Under the pieces are notes generated by a model. It saw only the letters and a list, made by a program, of their open reading frames with translations. It was not told the origin of the DNA and did no database searches. Below are positions 42,409-54,974 of a stretch of DNA of 64,000 nucleotides, piece after piece. Each line of letters starts with the position of its first letter. Within the stretch, counting starts at the first letter, position 1. Made by a program: the position numbers and the translations under genes. The stretch spans positions 116,494,709 to 116,558,708 of the forward strand of contig NC_134572.1 in assembly GCF_050947875.1 (NCBI RefSeq). The letters run 5' to 3'. The stretch is from Dermacentor variabilis (taxonomy: Eukaryota > Arthropoda > Arachnida > Ixodida > Ixodidae).

Positions 42409-43152
42409 TGTTTGAATCCCACCGATGGCAACGGTTGTTTGGATCGCACCGCTGGTACGAGTTGTTGTGGTCGTACCTGCTGGTACGATTTGTTGGGAAC
42501 TCGGCGCTGACGCCCGTGGTTGTACCTGGGTCGCAAGCCCCAAGGGTAGCCTTGGCCTGGCGGCCTGGGGTACAACTGGAAGCATCCGAAGGTCCCGGCA
42601 AAGCATGAGTCGACTGGTAACAACAAAACAACTTGTTTATTTTAACATCGCAAAGAGTTGGCGGTCAGGTTGACCGAAGAAGAGAGACGGGAGAGCACTT
42701 TACTCAACAGAAGAAATCGGAGCCCTCCTCTTGGCGTCCGGGGGCAGCTGTTTTTATACTCTCGCAGTTGAGGGCAAGAAGGAACCCCTCAATAGACGAG
42801 CACGTGATTGTACAATGGGCTAATGGTGACGCACACTGTCGTAGCGCCGCCGGTCGGGCACAAAGACTGGGAGGAGAAGGTAACTTCGGCTCTCGTAGCG
42901 CCTCTGGTCGGGCACAATGACTGGAAGGAGAGGGTGACCCCCTGCTGTCGCATCGCCGCCGTTCGGGCACAATGGCACATACACTCACACACGCACATGA
43001 AGACACGTGGCATCGGAACATGCCTGGAAACGCCTGGAAACGCCTGGAAACGCCTGGCGGGGAGCGTTGCGGCGACGCCGAACGGGCCAAAATGTCTGCC
43101 GCCCCGCCGCAGTCGCGCCGGCAAAACCGCGCGTCGCAGGCGAAACGCAACA
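42409..43152 (-). repeat. 3' LTR of gypsy copy 2
   Basis: Minus-strand TGTTGCG...TTCAAACA. It has three full CGCCTGGAAA-type units at 43021-43050 before the variant unit, against four in the other LTR. A TATA box (42751-42758) and AATAAA (42636-42641) are present. Relative to copy 1 the U5 end carries extra 28-base units and the U3 tandem block is different. Confidence 0.9.
42636..42641 (-). terminator. Polyadenylation signal in the 3' LTR of gypsy copy 2
   Basis: AATAAA on the minus strand at the position equivalent to 21484-21489 in copy 1. Confidence 0.6.
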
Positions 43153-43636
43153 GACCGCCCCGCCGGGGGAAGGAGATCCCGATGGACAGGGGACTGCATC
43201 CGCTGTCCGGAGGGATGTCGCTCGATGATGCTCATAACCAAAGTCGGGCGTCCCTCGACGTTTCTTGAGCGCAGCGCACAGAGAAGGCCTCGTTCTCTCG
43301 TTCAGGTTCGCACAGGACACTGCAAAGTGACTTCGGGAGAGTTCACATTTTTGTTCTCGTTCCCGGCAAGCGTTAGAACTACGCTGAAACTCAACCGCTC
43401 AGTCAGCAAGCACGGCACAACCCTCACTAAGCCCTGCCAGGCTCTTTCCCCTTTTATACCACTGCCTAGTTCCTTACAGTAGTCTAGCATCACTCAGAAC
43501 GCGTCCACAAATTGGAAAATTGCACTAGAAAGCATATCATCACTTTGAAACACTAAACAAAAGCAATATGTTAAAAAAAATCCTGCCTCAGGAAGAAAAA
43601 CATCAGTAACAAACAATTTTTAGGCTGATTCCTACG
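43153..43636 (-). other. 3' non-coding segment of gypsy copy 2
   Basis: Near-identical to 22093-22578, including the G-rich tract next to the LTR and the A-run. No open frame of note. Confidence 0.6.
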
Positions 43637-46600
43637 TTAGGGGCTTCGACTTAAGCCATCGGCGTTACCGTTGAGACTCCCCTTTTTGTAACGCACCTCA
43701 AAGGAATATTGTTGCAAAGCGAGGCTCCAGCGCAGGAGGCGGCCATTTTTGGGAGAGATGGTCTGCAGCCATTGGAGAGGGCAGTGATCCGTCTCAATGA
43801 TAAACCTCGAGCCGGCTAGATAGCATGACAATTTCTGAACGGCCCACACGAGACATGCACACTCTTTCTCGGTGGCGCTATACGCCTGCTCACGACTGGT
43901 CAGCTTACGACTAGCATACAGGACGGGGTGTTCTACTTCTCCCTTTTCCCGTTGGCACAGTACAACGCCCATGCCTCGCTCACTAGCATCGCACTGAACA
44001 ACGAACCCTTTTGTATAGTCTGGCGATCGTAGCACAGGCTGGCTTGTTAGGGCACTCTTTAGGGTGCTAAAAGCTCTTTCCTTTGTCTCGTCCCAGACGA
44101 CTGTTTGAGGCTCTGTCTTTCTTAGAGCATCCGGCAGGGGAGCCGCGATATCAGAGTACCTGGGAATGTACCTCTGATAGTAGCCGGCGACACCTAAGAA
44201 CGACCGAATATCGGTCTTCGTGCGCGGTTGCGGAAAGTCTCGCACAGCGGCCACTTTTATTTCAGAGGGGCGGCGACGACCCTGACCAATCACGTGACCG
44301 AGGTAGACAACCTCGGCCTGTGCTAACTGGCACTTAGGAGCCTTGACTGTCAAGCCCGCTTCGCGCAGGCGGGTTAGCACTGCCCGCAAGTGTGCCATAT
44401 GCTCAGACCAGGATGCGGAGAATATCGCTACGTCGTCTAGATACGGTAAAGCGAATTCTTGCTGTCCCCGCAACACTTTATCCATGAGGCTTGAAAAACA
44501 GTATGGCGCGTTCTTCAAACCAAAACTCAATACTTTAGGACGGAATGTTCCCATTGGTGAAATGAACGCCGCATACCTACTAGCCTCTTCTGTAAGTGGA
44601 ACCTGCCAATAACCCCTGACAAGATCTAGGGTGGAAATAAACTGAGCGCTACTAACTTTCTCAAGGCGCTCCTCGATGTTAGGGATCGGATAAATTTGAT
44701 CCTTAGTGATGGAATTAAGCCTGCGGTAGTCGACGCAAGGACGAGGTTCCTTGCCCGGTACCTCAACTAAAATCAAAGGGGAGGTATAATCACTCTCACC
44801 TGCCTCAATAACACCGAGCTGTAGCATTTTCTTTACCTCAGCCTCCATAATATCGCTCTGGCGGGGTGACACCCGATACGCCCTGGATCGTACTGGCTCT
44901 GGGGAGGTAAGTTCTATATTATGAGTAAGTACAGAAGTCCTACCAGGCCTCTCAGAGAACAGACCTTGAAACTCTTGTAATAGCTGGTGTAGTTCGGTTT
45001 TCTGCTCAGACGACAGCGGTGCTTTACTGATAAGGTCACTAATGACTTGACCGGTGTCTTCCCTGTTCGTCACTGAGCCTAGTCCCGGAAGCTCGACCGG
45101 AAGCTCTTCAGGAACGTTTACCATCATGCACACCACTGCTTCCCTTTGTCTATAAGGTTTGAGCAGATTACAGTGGTAAACTTGCTGTGCTTTCCGCTTT
45201 CCTGGCAGACTTACCACGTAGTTAACGTCCGACAGTTTCTGAACAATTCGTGCTGGGCCCTCCCACTGCACGTCTAGTTTGTTGTTTAGCGATGTGCGCA
45301 ATATCATGACCTCATCGCCAACCTCAAAACTACGGGCCCTGGCTGTCCGATCATAATAAACCTTGGCCCTCTGCTGGGCCTTTGCCATTGCTTCACCTGA
45401 CAACTCCTGTGCCCTTCTTAAGCGTTCGAGGAGCTTAAGCACGTACTCCACCACGACTGGGTCGTCGCCCCTGCCTTCCCATGATTCTCGAAGCATGCGA
45501 AGCGGAGACCGAAGCGAGCGACCGTAAACCAGCTCAGCTGGCGAAAACCCCGTAGCCGCATGCGGCGCGGTCCTTAATGCAAACATCACCCCAGGCAGAC
45601 ACAGCTCCCAGTCAGTGCGATGTTCAAAACACAATGCTCTCAACACGCGCTTCATGACGGAGTGGAGCTTCTCAACGGAATTCGACTGTGGGTGGTACAC
45701 TGAGCTGTGTAGCAGCTTTACCCCACACCTTTCGAGAAAAGTTGTTGTCAAAGCGCTAGTAAACACTGTGCCCTGATCGGATTGGATTTCCGCAGGAAAA
45801 CCAACTCGCGCAAATATGGACAGTAGTGCATTGACTATCTCAACAGAGCTGAGTTCTTTAAGCGGCACTGCTTCAGGGAACTTTGTCGCTGGGCAGATCA
45901 CAGTCAAAATGTGTCTGTACCCCGTGGCTGTTACCGGCAGAGGTCCCACTGTATCAATAACGAGCCGTCTAAAAGGCTCCGTAATGATAGGTACCAATTT
46001 CAACGGCGCCCTCGATTTGTCCCCTGGTTTGCCCACACGCTGACAGGTGTCACATGACCTTACGAAATGGTCTGCGTCCCGAAAACACCCTGGCCAATAG
46101 TACTCTTGCAAGAGACGGTCCTTAGTTTTCTTAACTCCTAGGTGTCCGGACCACGAACCCCCGTGCGACAAGCGCAACAGATCCTGACGATAGCATTGAG
46201 GAACGATCAGCTGATCGAACTCCACTCCTCGGCGGTCTAGATACTTCCGGTACAGGACTCCACCTCTTTCCACAAAACGCGCATTTTTCCTGGCGATACC
46301 TTCCTTGACATTGCAGCGTATGTTTTCTAGGCTACCATCCTTCTTTTGCTCGGCTATCAAAGCCGACCGGCTGACTTTTAGCAACCTATCAAGTCCGTCT
46401 GACGTAGGCGCGATGAGCAAATCAGTAGATAGCTCTTCTAACTTTCCCGTGTCGGGCATTTCCTCTCCAGTATCTGGCGCCTTCAACGTTACAGACTCAA
46501 GTTTATTCAGTTCGTCAGCTTGCTGCACCTCTGACCCTTTTTCATTGTTCGATAACGTCGGCGCCGCAACTACCGCCTTTGCAGCGAGCTCCCGAACCTT

Positions 46601-48133
46601 CGACCTGGTTAAGGCCTGAACGCTAGCCTCACCAAACAAAAGCCCCTTCTCGCGCAGGAGGTGATCGGACCTGTTCGAAAATAGGTACGGGTACTGGGGG
46701 GGCAGCATAGATGACACTGCCGCCTCCGTCTCAAGCGCTCCGAAAGGTCCTTCAATAAGCACCTTTGCTACTGGCAGACACACGCTATGAGCTTCCATGG
46801 CTTGCTTGATCCATGCGCACTCGCCCGTGAACATATGGGGTTCTACGTAAGAGGGGTGAACTACATCCATCGTAGCTGCGGAATCGCGAAGCACTCGGCA
46901 CTCTTTCCCGTTCACGAGGAGGTCTCGCATGTAAGGCTCGAGAAGCTTCATGTTCTCGTCAGTGCTGCCCATTGAAAAAAACACAACTTTTGGTGTTGTT
47001 TCCGGACACTGCGCCGAAAAGTGACCCGGCTTCTGGCACGTATAACAAACGCGCGCTTGCCTCATCTCGAACCGCTTTCTGCGTTCGGCTTCGGCTGCCG
47101 CCGTCTCCTTAGGTTCGGTCGCACTGCTTCCACTCGCATCCGCACTACGCGTGTTCCCCTTTGCTCTCATGGGTGTGAACTTCGGCCTCTCAAACTTCGA
47201 GCCAAATTCACCCTTTTGACCGTCCTTAGCTCCGCGAGCCCGACGCGTCACAAACTCCTCGGCTAGCTCAGCGGCTTTAGCCACCGTACAAACGTCTGGC
47301 CTATCCAAGACCCAGTATCGCACGTTCTCCGGTAACCGACTATAAAACTGTTCTAGCCCGAAGCACTGCAGAACTTTATCGTGGTCACCAAACGCTTTCT
47401 CTTCTTTGAGCCACTCCTGCATGTTTGACATAAGCCTATACGCAAACTCTGTATATGACTCACTTTTGCCTTTCTCATTTTCCCGAAACTTCCGACGGAA
47501 CGCCTCCGCTGACAGCCGGTACTTTTTTAGAAGACTCGATTTCACTGTGTCGAAATCCTCTGCCTCCTCTCTATCCAAGCGAGCGACTACGTCGGCCGCC
47601 TCGCCGGGTAACAAAGTGAGCAAGCGCTGTGGCCACGTTTCCCGAGAGAACCCCTGCTTCTCGCACGTTCGCTCAAAGTTAACCAGGAACAAACCAATGT
47701 CCTCTCCAAGCTTAAACGGCCGCATCAGGTCAGTCATTTTGAACAATACGCGTTCTCCTGCACCGTGTGCCTGACTTCCATTACGAGCGCGTTCGATCTC
47801 TATCTCAAGACGCTTCATTTCCAAAGCGTGTTGACGGTCACTCTCTTGTTGCTCTCGCTCTTTCTGTTCTTTACGTTCACGCTCTTCTTTTTCTTTTTGT
47901 TCTTTAAGTTCGCGCTCTTCTTTTTCTTTCTGTTCTTTAAGTTCGCGCTCCTGTCTTTTTGCAGTCTCCCTTTCCTCAATGGTCTCAAGGCATTCCGACA
48001 GCTCGTCATCCTCAGCTTCTAACTCAAGAATAGCCTTTAGCAGTTCAGGTTTTCTTAGTTTGTCTGAGACATCCAGACCCAACTCTCTTGCAAGCTCCAA
48101 CAATTTCGGTTTGCGCAACGACTTCAAATCCAT
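43637..48133 (-). CDS. gag-pol: Gag-pol polyprotein with integrase before reverse transcriptase, copy 2
   Basis: 1498 codons, intact, nearly identical to the protein at 22579-27045. The ten extra residues are the net of +13 in the Gag coiled coil (extra ELKEQKEKEER-like units), +2 before the zinc knuckle and -5 in a Gag-integrase linker. All catalytic positions are kept: CCHC from Cys363; integrase D727, D786, E821; RT D1170 and YLDD 1231-1234; RNase H D1382. The protease site again reads Asp-Ser-Ala, so that is a family trait, not private damage. The same domain order in two independently inserted copies rules out an assembly or rearrangement artefact. Confidence 0.95.
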   Translation of the reverse strand: MDLKSLRKPKLLELARELGLDVSDKLRKPELLKAILELEAEDDELSECLETIEERETAKRQERELKEQKEKEERELKEQKEKEERERKEQKEREQQESDRQHALEMKRLEIEIERARNGSQAHGAGERVLFKMTDLMRPFKLGEDIGLFLVNFERTCEKQGFSRETWPQRLLTLLPGEAADVVARLDREEAEDFDTVKSSLLKKYRLSAEAFRRKFRENEKGKSESYTEFAYRLMSNMQEWLKEEKAFGDHDKVLQCFGLEQFYSRLPENVRYWVLDRPDVCTVAKAAELAEEFVTRRARGAKDGQKGEFGSKFERPKFTPMRAKGNTRSADASGSSATEPKETAAAEAERRKRFEMRQARVCYTCQKPGHFSAQCPETTPKVVFFSMGSTDENMKLLEPYMRDLLVNGKECRVLRDSAATMDVVHPSYVEPHMFTGECAWIKQAMEAHSVCLPVAKVLIEGPFGALETEAAVSSMLPPQYPYLFSNRSDHLLREKGLLFGEASVQALTRSKVRELAAKAVVAAPTLSNNEKGSEVQQADELNKLESVTLKAPDTGEEMPDTGKLEELSTDLLIAPTSDGLDRLLKVSRSALIAEQKKDGSLENIRCNVKEGIARKNARFVERGGVLYRKYLDRRGVEFDQLIVPQCYRQDLLRLSHGGSWSGHLGVKKTKDRLLQEYYWPGCFRDADHFVRSCDTCQRVGKPGDKSRAPLKLVPIITEPFRRLVIDTVGPLPVTATGYRHILTVICPATKFPEAVPLKELSSVEIVNALLSIFARVGFPAEIQSDQGTVFTSALTTTFLERCGVKLLHSSVYHPQSNSVEKLHSVMKRVLRALCFEHRTDWELCLPGVMFALRTAPHAATGFSPAELVYGRSLRSPLRMLRESWEGRGDDPVVVEYVLKLLERLRRAQELSGEAMAKAQQRAKVYYDRTARARSFEVGDEVMILRTSLNNKLDVQWEGPARIVQKLSDVNYVVSLPGKRKAQQVYHCNLLKPYRQREAVVCMMVNVPEELPVELPGLGSVTNREDTGQVISDLISKAPLSSEQKTELHQLLQEFQGLFSERPGRTSVLTHNIELTSPEPVRSRAYRVSPRQSDIMEAEVKKMLQLGVIEAGESDYTSPLILVEVPGKEPRPCVDYRRLNSITKDQIYPIPNIEERLEKVSSAQFISTLDLVRGYWQVPLTEEASRYAAFISPMGTFRPKVLSFGLKNAPYCFSSLMDKVLRGQQEFALPYLDDVAIFSASWSEHMAHLRAVLTRLREAGLTVKAPKCQLAQAEVVYLGHVIGQGRRRPSEIKVAAVRDFPQPRTKTDIRSFLGVAGYYQRYIPRYSDIAAPLPDALRKTEPQTVVWDETKERAFSTLKSALTSQPVLRSPDYTKGFVVQCDASERGMGVVLCQREKGEVEHPVLYASRKLTSREQAYSATEKECACLVWAVQKLSCYLAGSRFIIETDHCPLQWLQTISPKNGRLLRWSLALQQYSFEVRYKKGSLNGNADGLSRSP

Positions 48134-48448
48134 GGCTGCTCTGAATGCTGCTTTCTCTACTGCCTAATATTGTCTTGCCGCAAACTAACCCGGCAGCAAC
48201 GACAACCACAATTACCAGCTCTGTTTCTGACACTAACAAAAGCCTGGCAAAGCTCAGAAGAAGAAAGTCCCGCACTCACCAAACCTCGCAGCCAAGAGTC
48301 CAGCGCAGTCGTTCCGCTGCAGGCAACCAGTCATCACACAGGGCTCGTTGCACTGCTCCCGGATCGTCGTTGAGCTGCTTAGCATACAGTCAACTGCATA
48401 TCTTCGCTGCTGGCCTCCGTTGTCGCGATCTCACCGCTGGCAGACAGT
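48134..48448 (-). other. Leader and primer-binding region of gypsy copy 2
   Basis: On the minus strand CTGTCTGCCAGCGGTGAGATCG follows the LTR. Only one of the 28-base units lies outside the LTR here, against two in copy 1. The rest matches the leader of copy 1 closely. Confidence 0.55.
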
Positions 48449-49202
48449 TGTTTGAATCCCACCGATGGCAACGGTTGTTTGGATCGCACCGCTGGTACGA
48501 GTTGTTGTGGTCGTACCTGCTGGTACGATTTGTTGGGAACTCGGCGCTGACGCCCGTGGTTGTACCTGGGTCGCAAGCCCCAAGGGTAGCGTTGGCCTGG
48601 CGGCCTGGGGTACAACTGGAAGCATCCGAAGGTCCCGGAAAAGCATGAGTCGACTGGTAACAACAAAACAACTTGTTTATTTTAACATCGCAAAGAGTTG
48701 GCGGTCAGGTTGACCGAAGAAGAGAGACGGGAGAGCACTTTACTCAACAGAAGAAATCGGAGCCCTCCTCTTGGCGTCCGGGGGCAGCTGTTTTTATACT
48801 CTCGCAGTTGAGGGCAAGAAGGAACCCCTCAATAGACGAGCACGTGATTGTACAATGGGCTAATGGTGACGCACACTGTCGTAGCGCCGCCGGTCGGGCA
48901 CAAAGACTGGGAGGAGAAGGTAACTTCGGCTCTCGTAGCGCCTCTGGTCGGGCACAATGACTGGAAGGAGAGGGTGACCCCCTGCTGTCGCATCGCCGCC
49001 GTTCGGGCACAATGGCACATACACTCACACACGCACATGAAGACACGTGGCATCGGAACATGCCTGGAAACGCCTGGAAACGCCTGGAAACGCCTGGAAA
49101 CGCCTGGCGGGGAGCGTTGCGGCGACGCCGAACGGGCCAAAATGTCTGCCGCCCCGCCGCAGTCGCGCCGGCAAAACCGCGCGTCGCAGGCGAAACGCAA
49201 CA
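48449..49202 (-). repeat. 5' LTR of gypsy copy 2
   Basis: 754 bases, equal to the 3' LTR except for a 10-base extra unit at 49061-49110 and substitutions at about 48591 and 48640. Promoter TATAAAAA at 48791-48798 on the minus strand. Confidence 0.9.
48791..48798 (-). promoter_or_regulatory. TATA box of gypsy copy 2
   Basis: TATAAAAA on the minus strand, same context (GAGAGTATAAAAACAGCTG) as in copy 1. Confidence 0.6.
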
Positions 49203-49593
49203 ACCATAAATGATCAGGTTATTTCTCTTGCCTCTGTTTTCAAGATCGTCCATCTGGTTCCCAACTGAAGTGAGCTGCCCCTGAAGTTTGATAATGCGGT
49301 TTCCATATCTTGTATCTTCGTGGCTAAGACATTAAGGCTGGATATAACTGTCTTTTTATACTGTCAATCCGCTCAGTTAAAGAGGAAAATTTGTCTTCTA
49401 TCTTGTTCTGGGATGCCTGTTGGCACTCCATTGTTGAATTCATCTTGCTCTGGCCAAATAGTATTTCCAATAGCGTTTCTTTTTCTCTCGGGCCAGGATT
49501 TGATCCAATATCGCCGCAAGACAACAGATCTTTTGATAATGCAAAACCACAAGACAGAAATTTCTGAACACCCGCTGGGCAGGGCAGCAACAC
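49203..49593 (-). pseudogene. CR1/L2 LINE ORF1, N-terminal part, with 2A-like motif
   Basis: Minus-strand translation from 49593 contains GDIGSNPGP (bases 49489-49515), close to the ribosome-skipping 2A consensus D-V/I-E-x-N-P-G-P, with Gly where Glu is usual. A heptad-rich helix follows (KIEDKFSSLTERIDSIKRQL), and in another frame LENRGKRNNLIIYG, the start of the L1-like RNA-binding domain. One frameshift near 49325 separates them. The frame is cut at 49206 by gypsy copy 2. Confidence 0.7.
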
Positions 49594-50060
49594 TAAAAGG
49601 CGGTCGTCACTTCGATAATAATGGTCACCTAAAATTCACTAACCTGCAGTGCAAAGCAAAAGTGATTGCTCAGTATGTTGCCGTGTCTGCTGCTGTCATG
49701 CCCACTGGTGACAAACGGCTCCGGCGGTAGTGTTATAGTCGTTGGAAGTACCACGTGACATGACAACACCGATGTTGTCAAAGGTATAGTCGCTGATAGC
49801 CAGGGATGATCCGGTACTGAGATGACACCGTCGTAGAGCAGTGTCGCTGATAGAGCATCCAATTCTTTAATATGGTCGCTGCGTGTCGTTTGATGAAAAT
49901 AATGCGGCGCCAGTATAGCTGCGAGAAAGAGCTGCAGCGCAAAGCAACAAGGATTGCTCAGCATGTTGCCGTGTCTACTGCTGCCATACCCACTCTGTGA
50001 GTTGACTCGCCCAACCAGCTTGGCAAGATGCATGTCAGACGACCTGGGTTAGCTCGACTT
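49594..50060 (-). repeat. 5' untranslated repeats of the CR1/L2 LINE
   Basis: Two related blocks start at 49646 and 49934, 288 bases apart, each with GCAAAGCAA, GATTGCTCAG and ATGTTGCCGTGTCT. Tandem 5' monomers are known promoter units in some LINEs, so these may be the same. The outer end of the element is not sharply defined. Confidence 0.5.
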
Positions 50061-51051
50061 CTGACTCAACGTGCTCGCATCGGGTTTGCGCAAACTGAAG
50101 TTTAGTCTCAGTTGCAACATGGCGGCAAAATCAATCAATTACGACTGCTTCCAAGCTTCTTACTTGAGTGTTTTGATGCGATGATGTTGCCGAACGAAAG
50201 AAAGACAGCTGCGAATCGAAGGAGTGGATGTCTTTACCCTCGACAAGTCAGCTGCATGATCCCAGTGAGGCAAACGAAGGGCTTCCATGATGATAATTCT
50301 TTGACTTTCCCACCTGCTTCCAAATGAGAACGGTTCTCGGTTCTTTCTTTTGATTTTTATAATGCAAGAACGCTTTGCCATTACAATATTCTTTGTTCAC
50401 CGCAATCAAGTTTTCATTTCAAAAGTGAAATTAAACTAAATCTAAGGAAAAAGCGCCCCCTCCCTACACCCCCCCCCAAAAGAAAAGAAACAGAGAAAAA
50501 CAATTTTTTGAGCATAATTAAATTTGTGGGCAGAAGTTCTAGATCAATAATTGAATGTTTTTTCGTCTATACCGAAATACAGAGAGACGACGGGTCTGTG
50601 AGAAAGGCTACCTATACGGCTTGACAAGCTCACAGTCCTTTAAATATTTCGGAACGGTGGATGCAAATATTAATTGTAACGAAAGCACTCTACAACATAT
50701 CTTTCCACTATTTCATAGCGATTGAACAAACAGTCACGGCAAACAATGATAAAAGCATCGATGAACATTAATAAATGAAAACAATATTCACTGTCGTTAC
50801 TACCCAGTCAAGGAAAAAATTAATACACTAATAGAGTAGTTCCATTATTTATACATGTGTAACGCGAAGTTCTCGATACGCACAAGTGAACTGGGCAGCA
50901 TTTCTGGCTTGCACCTATTTAAAAAATAAGAACAAAATAATTCACGCGTTTCTTTTAAGCGCGCAAACCCGCAATCTCTTCTCAGGAATCGTTCGCATTG
51001 TACTCGTATTAGAAGAACGATTTATTATTTTACAAACTGCCGTCCGTTCTT
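50061..51051. other. No gene seen
   Basis: AT-rich DNA with a C-run at 50455-50477. No coding or repeat signature. Confidence 0.4.
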
Positions 51052-53423
<2,372 letters not shown>

Positions 53424-54974
53424 TTCGCTCTTAATCTGGAAGGACACCCTCTAATGATCGTCCCACAGCATCGATTTCTTGGCATAATACTTGATAGGCA
53501 GCTATCCTGGGCACCCCACATAATAAAGCTCGAAAACGAGGTCAGTGCCATAGTGACTGTACTTCGCAGACTTGCAGGCACATCATGGGGTGGATCAGTA
53601 TCGTCCATGCTGACTGTTAACAATGCATTAATACGACAAAAAATTGCATATTCCGCGCCCACCTGGACTTTCCCACACGTCAGAAGAGCGACTTCAAAGA
53701 CTTTTAGCTAGAGGACTACGCCTATGTCTAGGAGTTCCACGAGCGACTTCTAGTTCTCTTGTAGTAGCTGAGGCTCGCCAGTCACCATGTCCAAGTATGC
53801 GAACTACAGGAACATGCCGGCATTATTTCCGTCTTCAAACCCAGCATAAAAACCACCCATTGGCTCTAGACATAATGAAACGAGATAGAAGTTATGTTCA
53901 TATAGAAATTCAAGAAAATCTTCACATATTGCCAAGAAATGAATTTTGGGATTCAGACGTCGAATATCCTCCATGGCTGCTTGCACTTCCAAAAATCGAA
54001 TTGTCAGTAGACTGGATATTCATAAAAAGAGACATGTTCATTCAAGCTGCTCAACAACTAGCACTTTACCAGATATATATGCGGTATTCAGGATACACAC
54101 ACGTCTATACAGACGGCTCCAGTACAGCAACCTCTTCAACTTCATCATTCATTATACCGCACCTCAACAAACAAGAATCATTTAAGTTATCTCGTGCGAC
54201 TTCGTCCACAACGGCTGAACTGTTCGCAATCCTATGTGCGATAAAATTTATATTGTCAGTAAGAGATGCGCAGAAATGGGTAATTTTCAGCGATTCACAG
54301 ATGGCTCTAACATCACTCTGCAGCGCAAAGGGGCAAACATTCAGTGACAGTATAATATATGAAACATTTAAAAACCTCACAAAGGCAAGCGAAGCGAAAC
54401 ATGCAATAGCATTCCAGTGGATACCAGGGTATTGCAACATTCCTGGCAACAGAGCAGCCGATGAAGCAGTACGACAAGCGCACCTCAAAGATGATGTGGT
54501 TCCGTTCCCAATATCAAAGAATAAATTACGCTGCATTATAAGGACAACGTCTTTCAAGATGTCTAGAAACACTTGGTTTGACCAGAATTCTAAGAGCTCG
54601 GACTTATACCATATTGATCCATTTATTGAATTCAAATTTTCATTGTCATTAGATAGAACTATGGAAACCCTTATTCATCGATTAAGGCTAGGCGCTGCCT
54701 ACACAAAGCATTTCTTACACAGAATTGGCCGAGCAGAAACCCCCGAATGTGCTTGTGGATTTGTAGACGAAGATATATATGTCACCTCCTTCTAGATTGC
54801 CCACATCACGACACACCAAGATGCCGACTTAAATCAGTGCTAATTAAATTAGACCGCAGACCTTTCAGTTTAAGGAAACTTTTGGGCCCTTGGCCAACCA
54901 CTGCCTTGCAGAAGAGCGCTTTAAAAGCACTAAAGACTTTTCTTGAAGACCGCGGCATTGTTGGACGTTATTAG
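53424..54974 (+). pseudogene. I-type LINE ORF2, RT thumb to zinc finger, family 2
   Basis: 5'-truncated. The RT thumb (HRFLGIILDRQLSWAPHI) is followed by a frameshift near 53645, then RARGLRLCLGVPRA-type linker. RNase H has YTDGSS, TTAELFAIL, IFSDSQMAL and WIPGYCNIPGNRAADEA. The Cys/His finger (ECACG, then HLLLDCPHH after a frameshift near 54785) ends at a stop at 54974. Its RNase H is distinct from the LINE at 7570, so this is another I-superfamily family. The palm with YADD is absent. Confidence 0.8.

Larger units (their letters stand above)
42409..49202 (-). mobile_element. Gmr1-like Ty3/gypsy element, copy 2, complete
   Basis: 6.79 kb on the minus strand, same family as 21311-28181. LTRs at 48449-49202 (5', 754 bases) and 42409-43152 (3', 744 bases) differ by two substitutions seen and one 10-base unit. 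The gag-pol frame is intact. Flanks carry ACCA at 42405-42408 and 49203-49206. Removing the element and one ACCA leaves the host LINE ORF1 frame continuous, which confirms the boundaries. Confidence 0.92.
39000..50060 (-). mobile_element. CR1/L2-type LINE, interrupted by gypsy copy 2
   Basis: A minus-strand LINE in two blocks: 5' part 49203-50060 (5' repeats, ORF1 start) and 3' part 39000-42408 (rest of ORF1, ORF2, tail). Without the insert it is about 4.3 kb. Its 3' end at about 39000-39037 is an (ATTT)n tail on the minus strand. ORF1 has the L1/CR1-like RNA-binding layout and ORF2 has endonuclease and RT without RNase H, which fits CR1/L2. It is decayed by many stops and frameshifts. Confidence 0.75.

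Noticed and set aside
48744..49253. A 169-codon frame starting MDDLENRG
   Set aside because: It is a chimera: the first 17 codons are LINE ORF1 and the rest is LTR of the inserted gypsy element.
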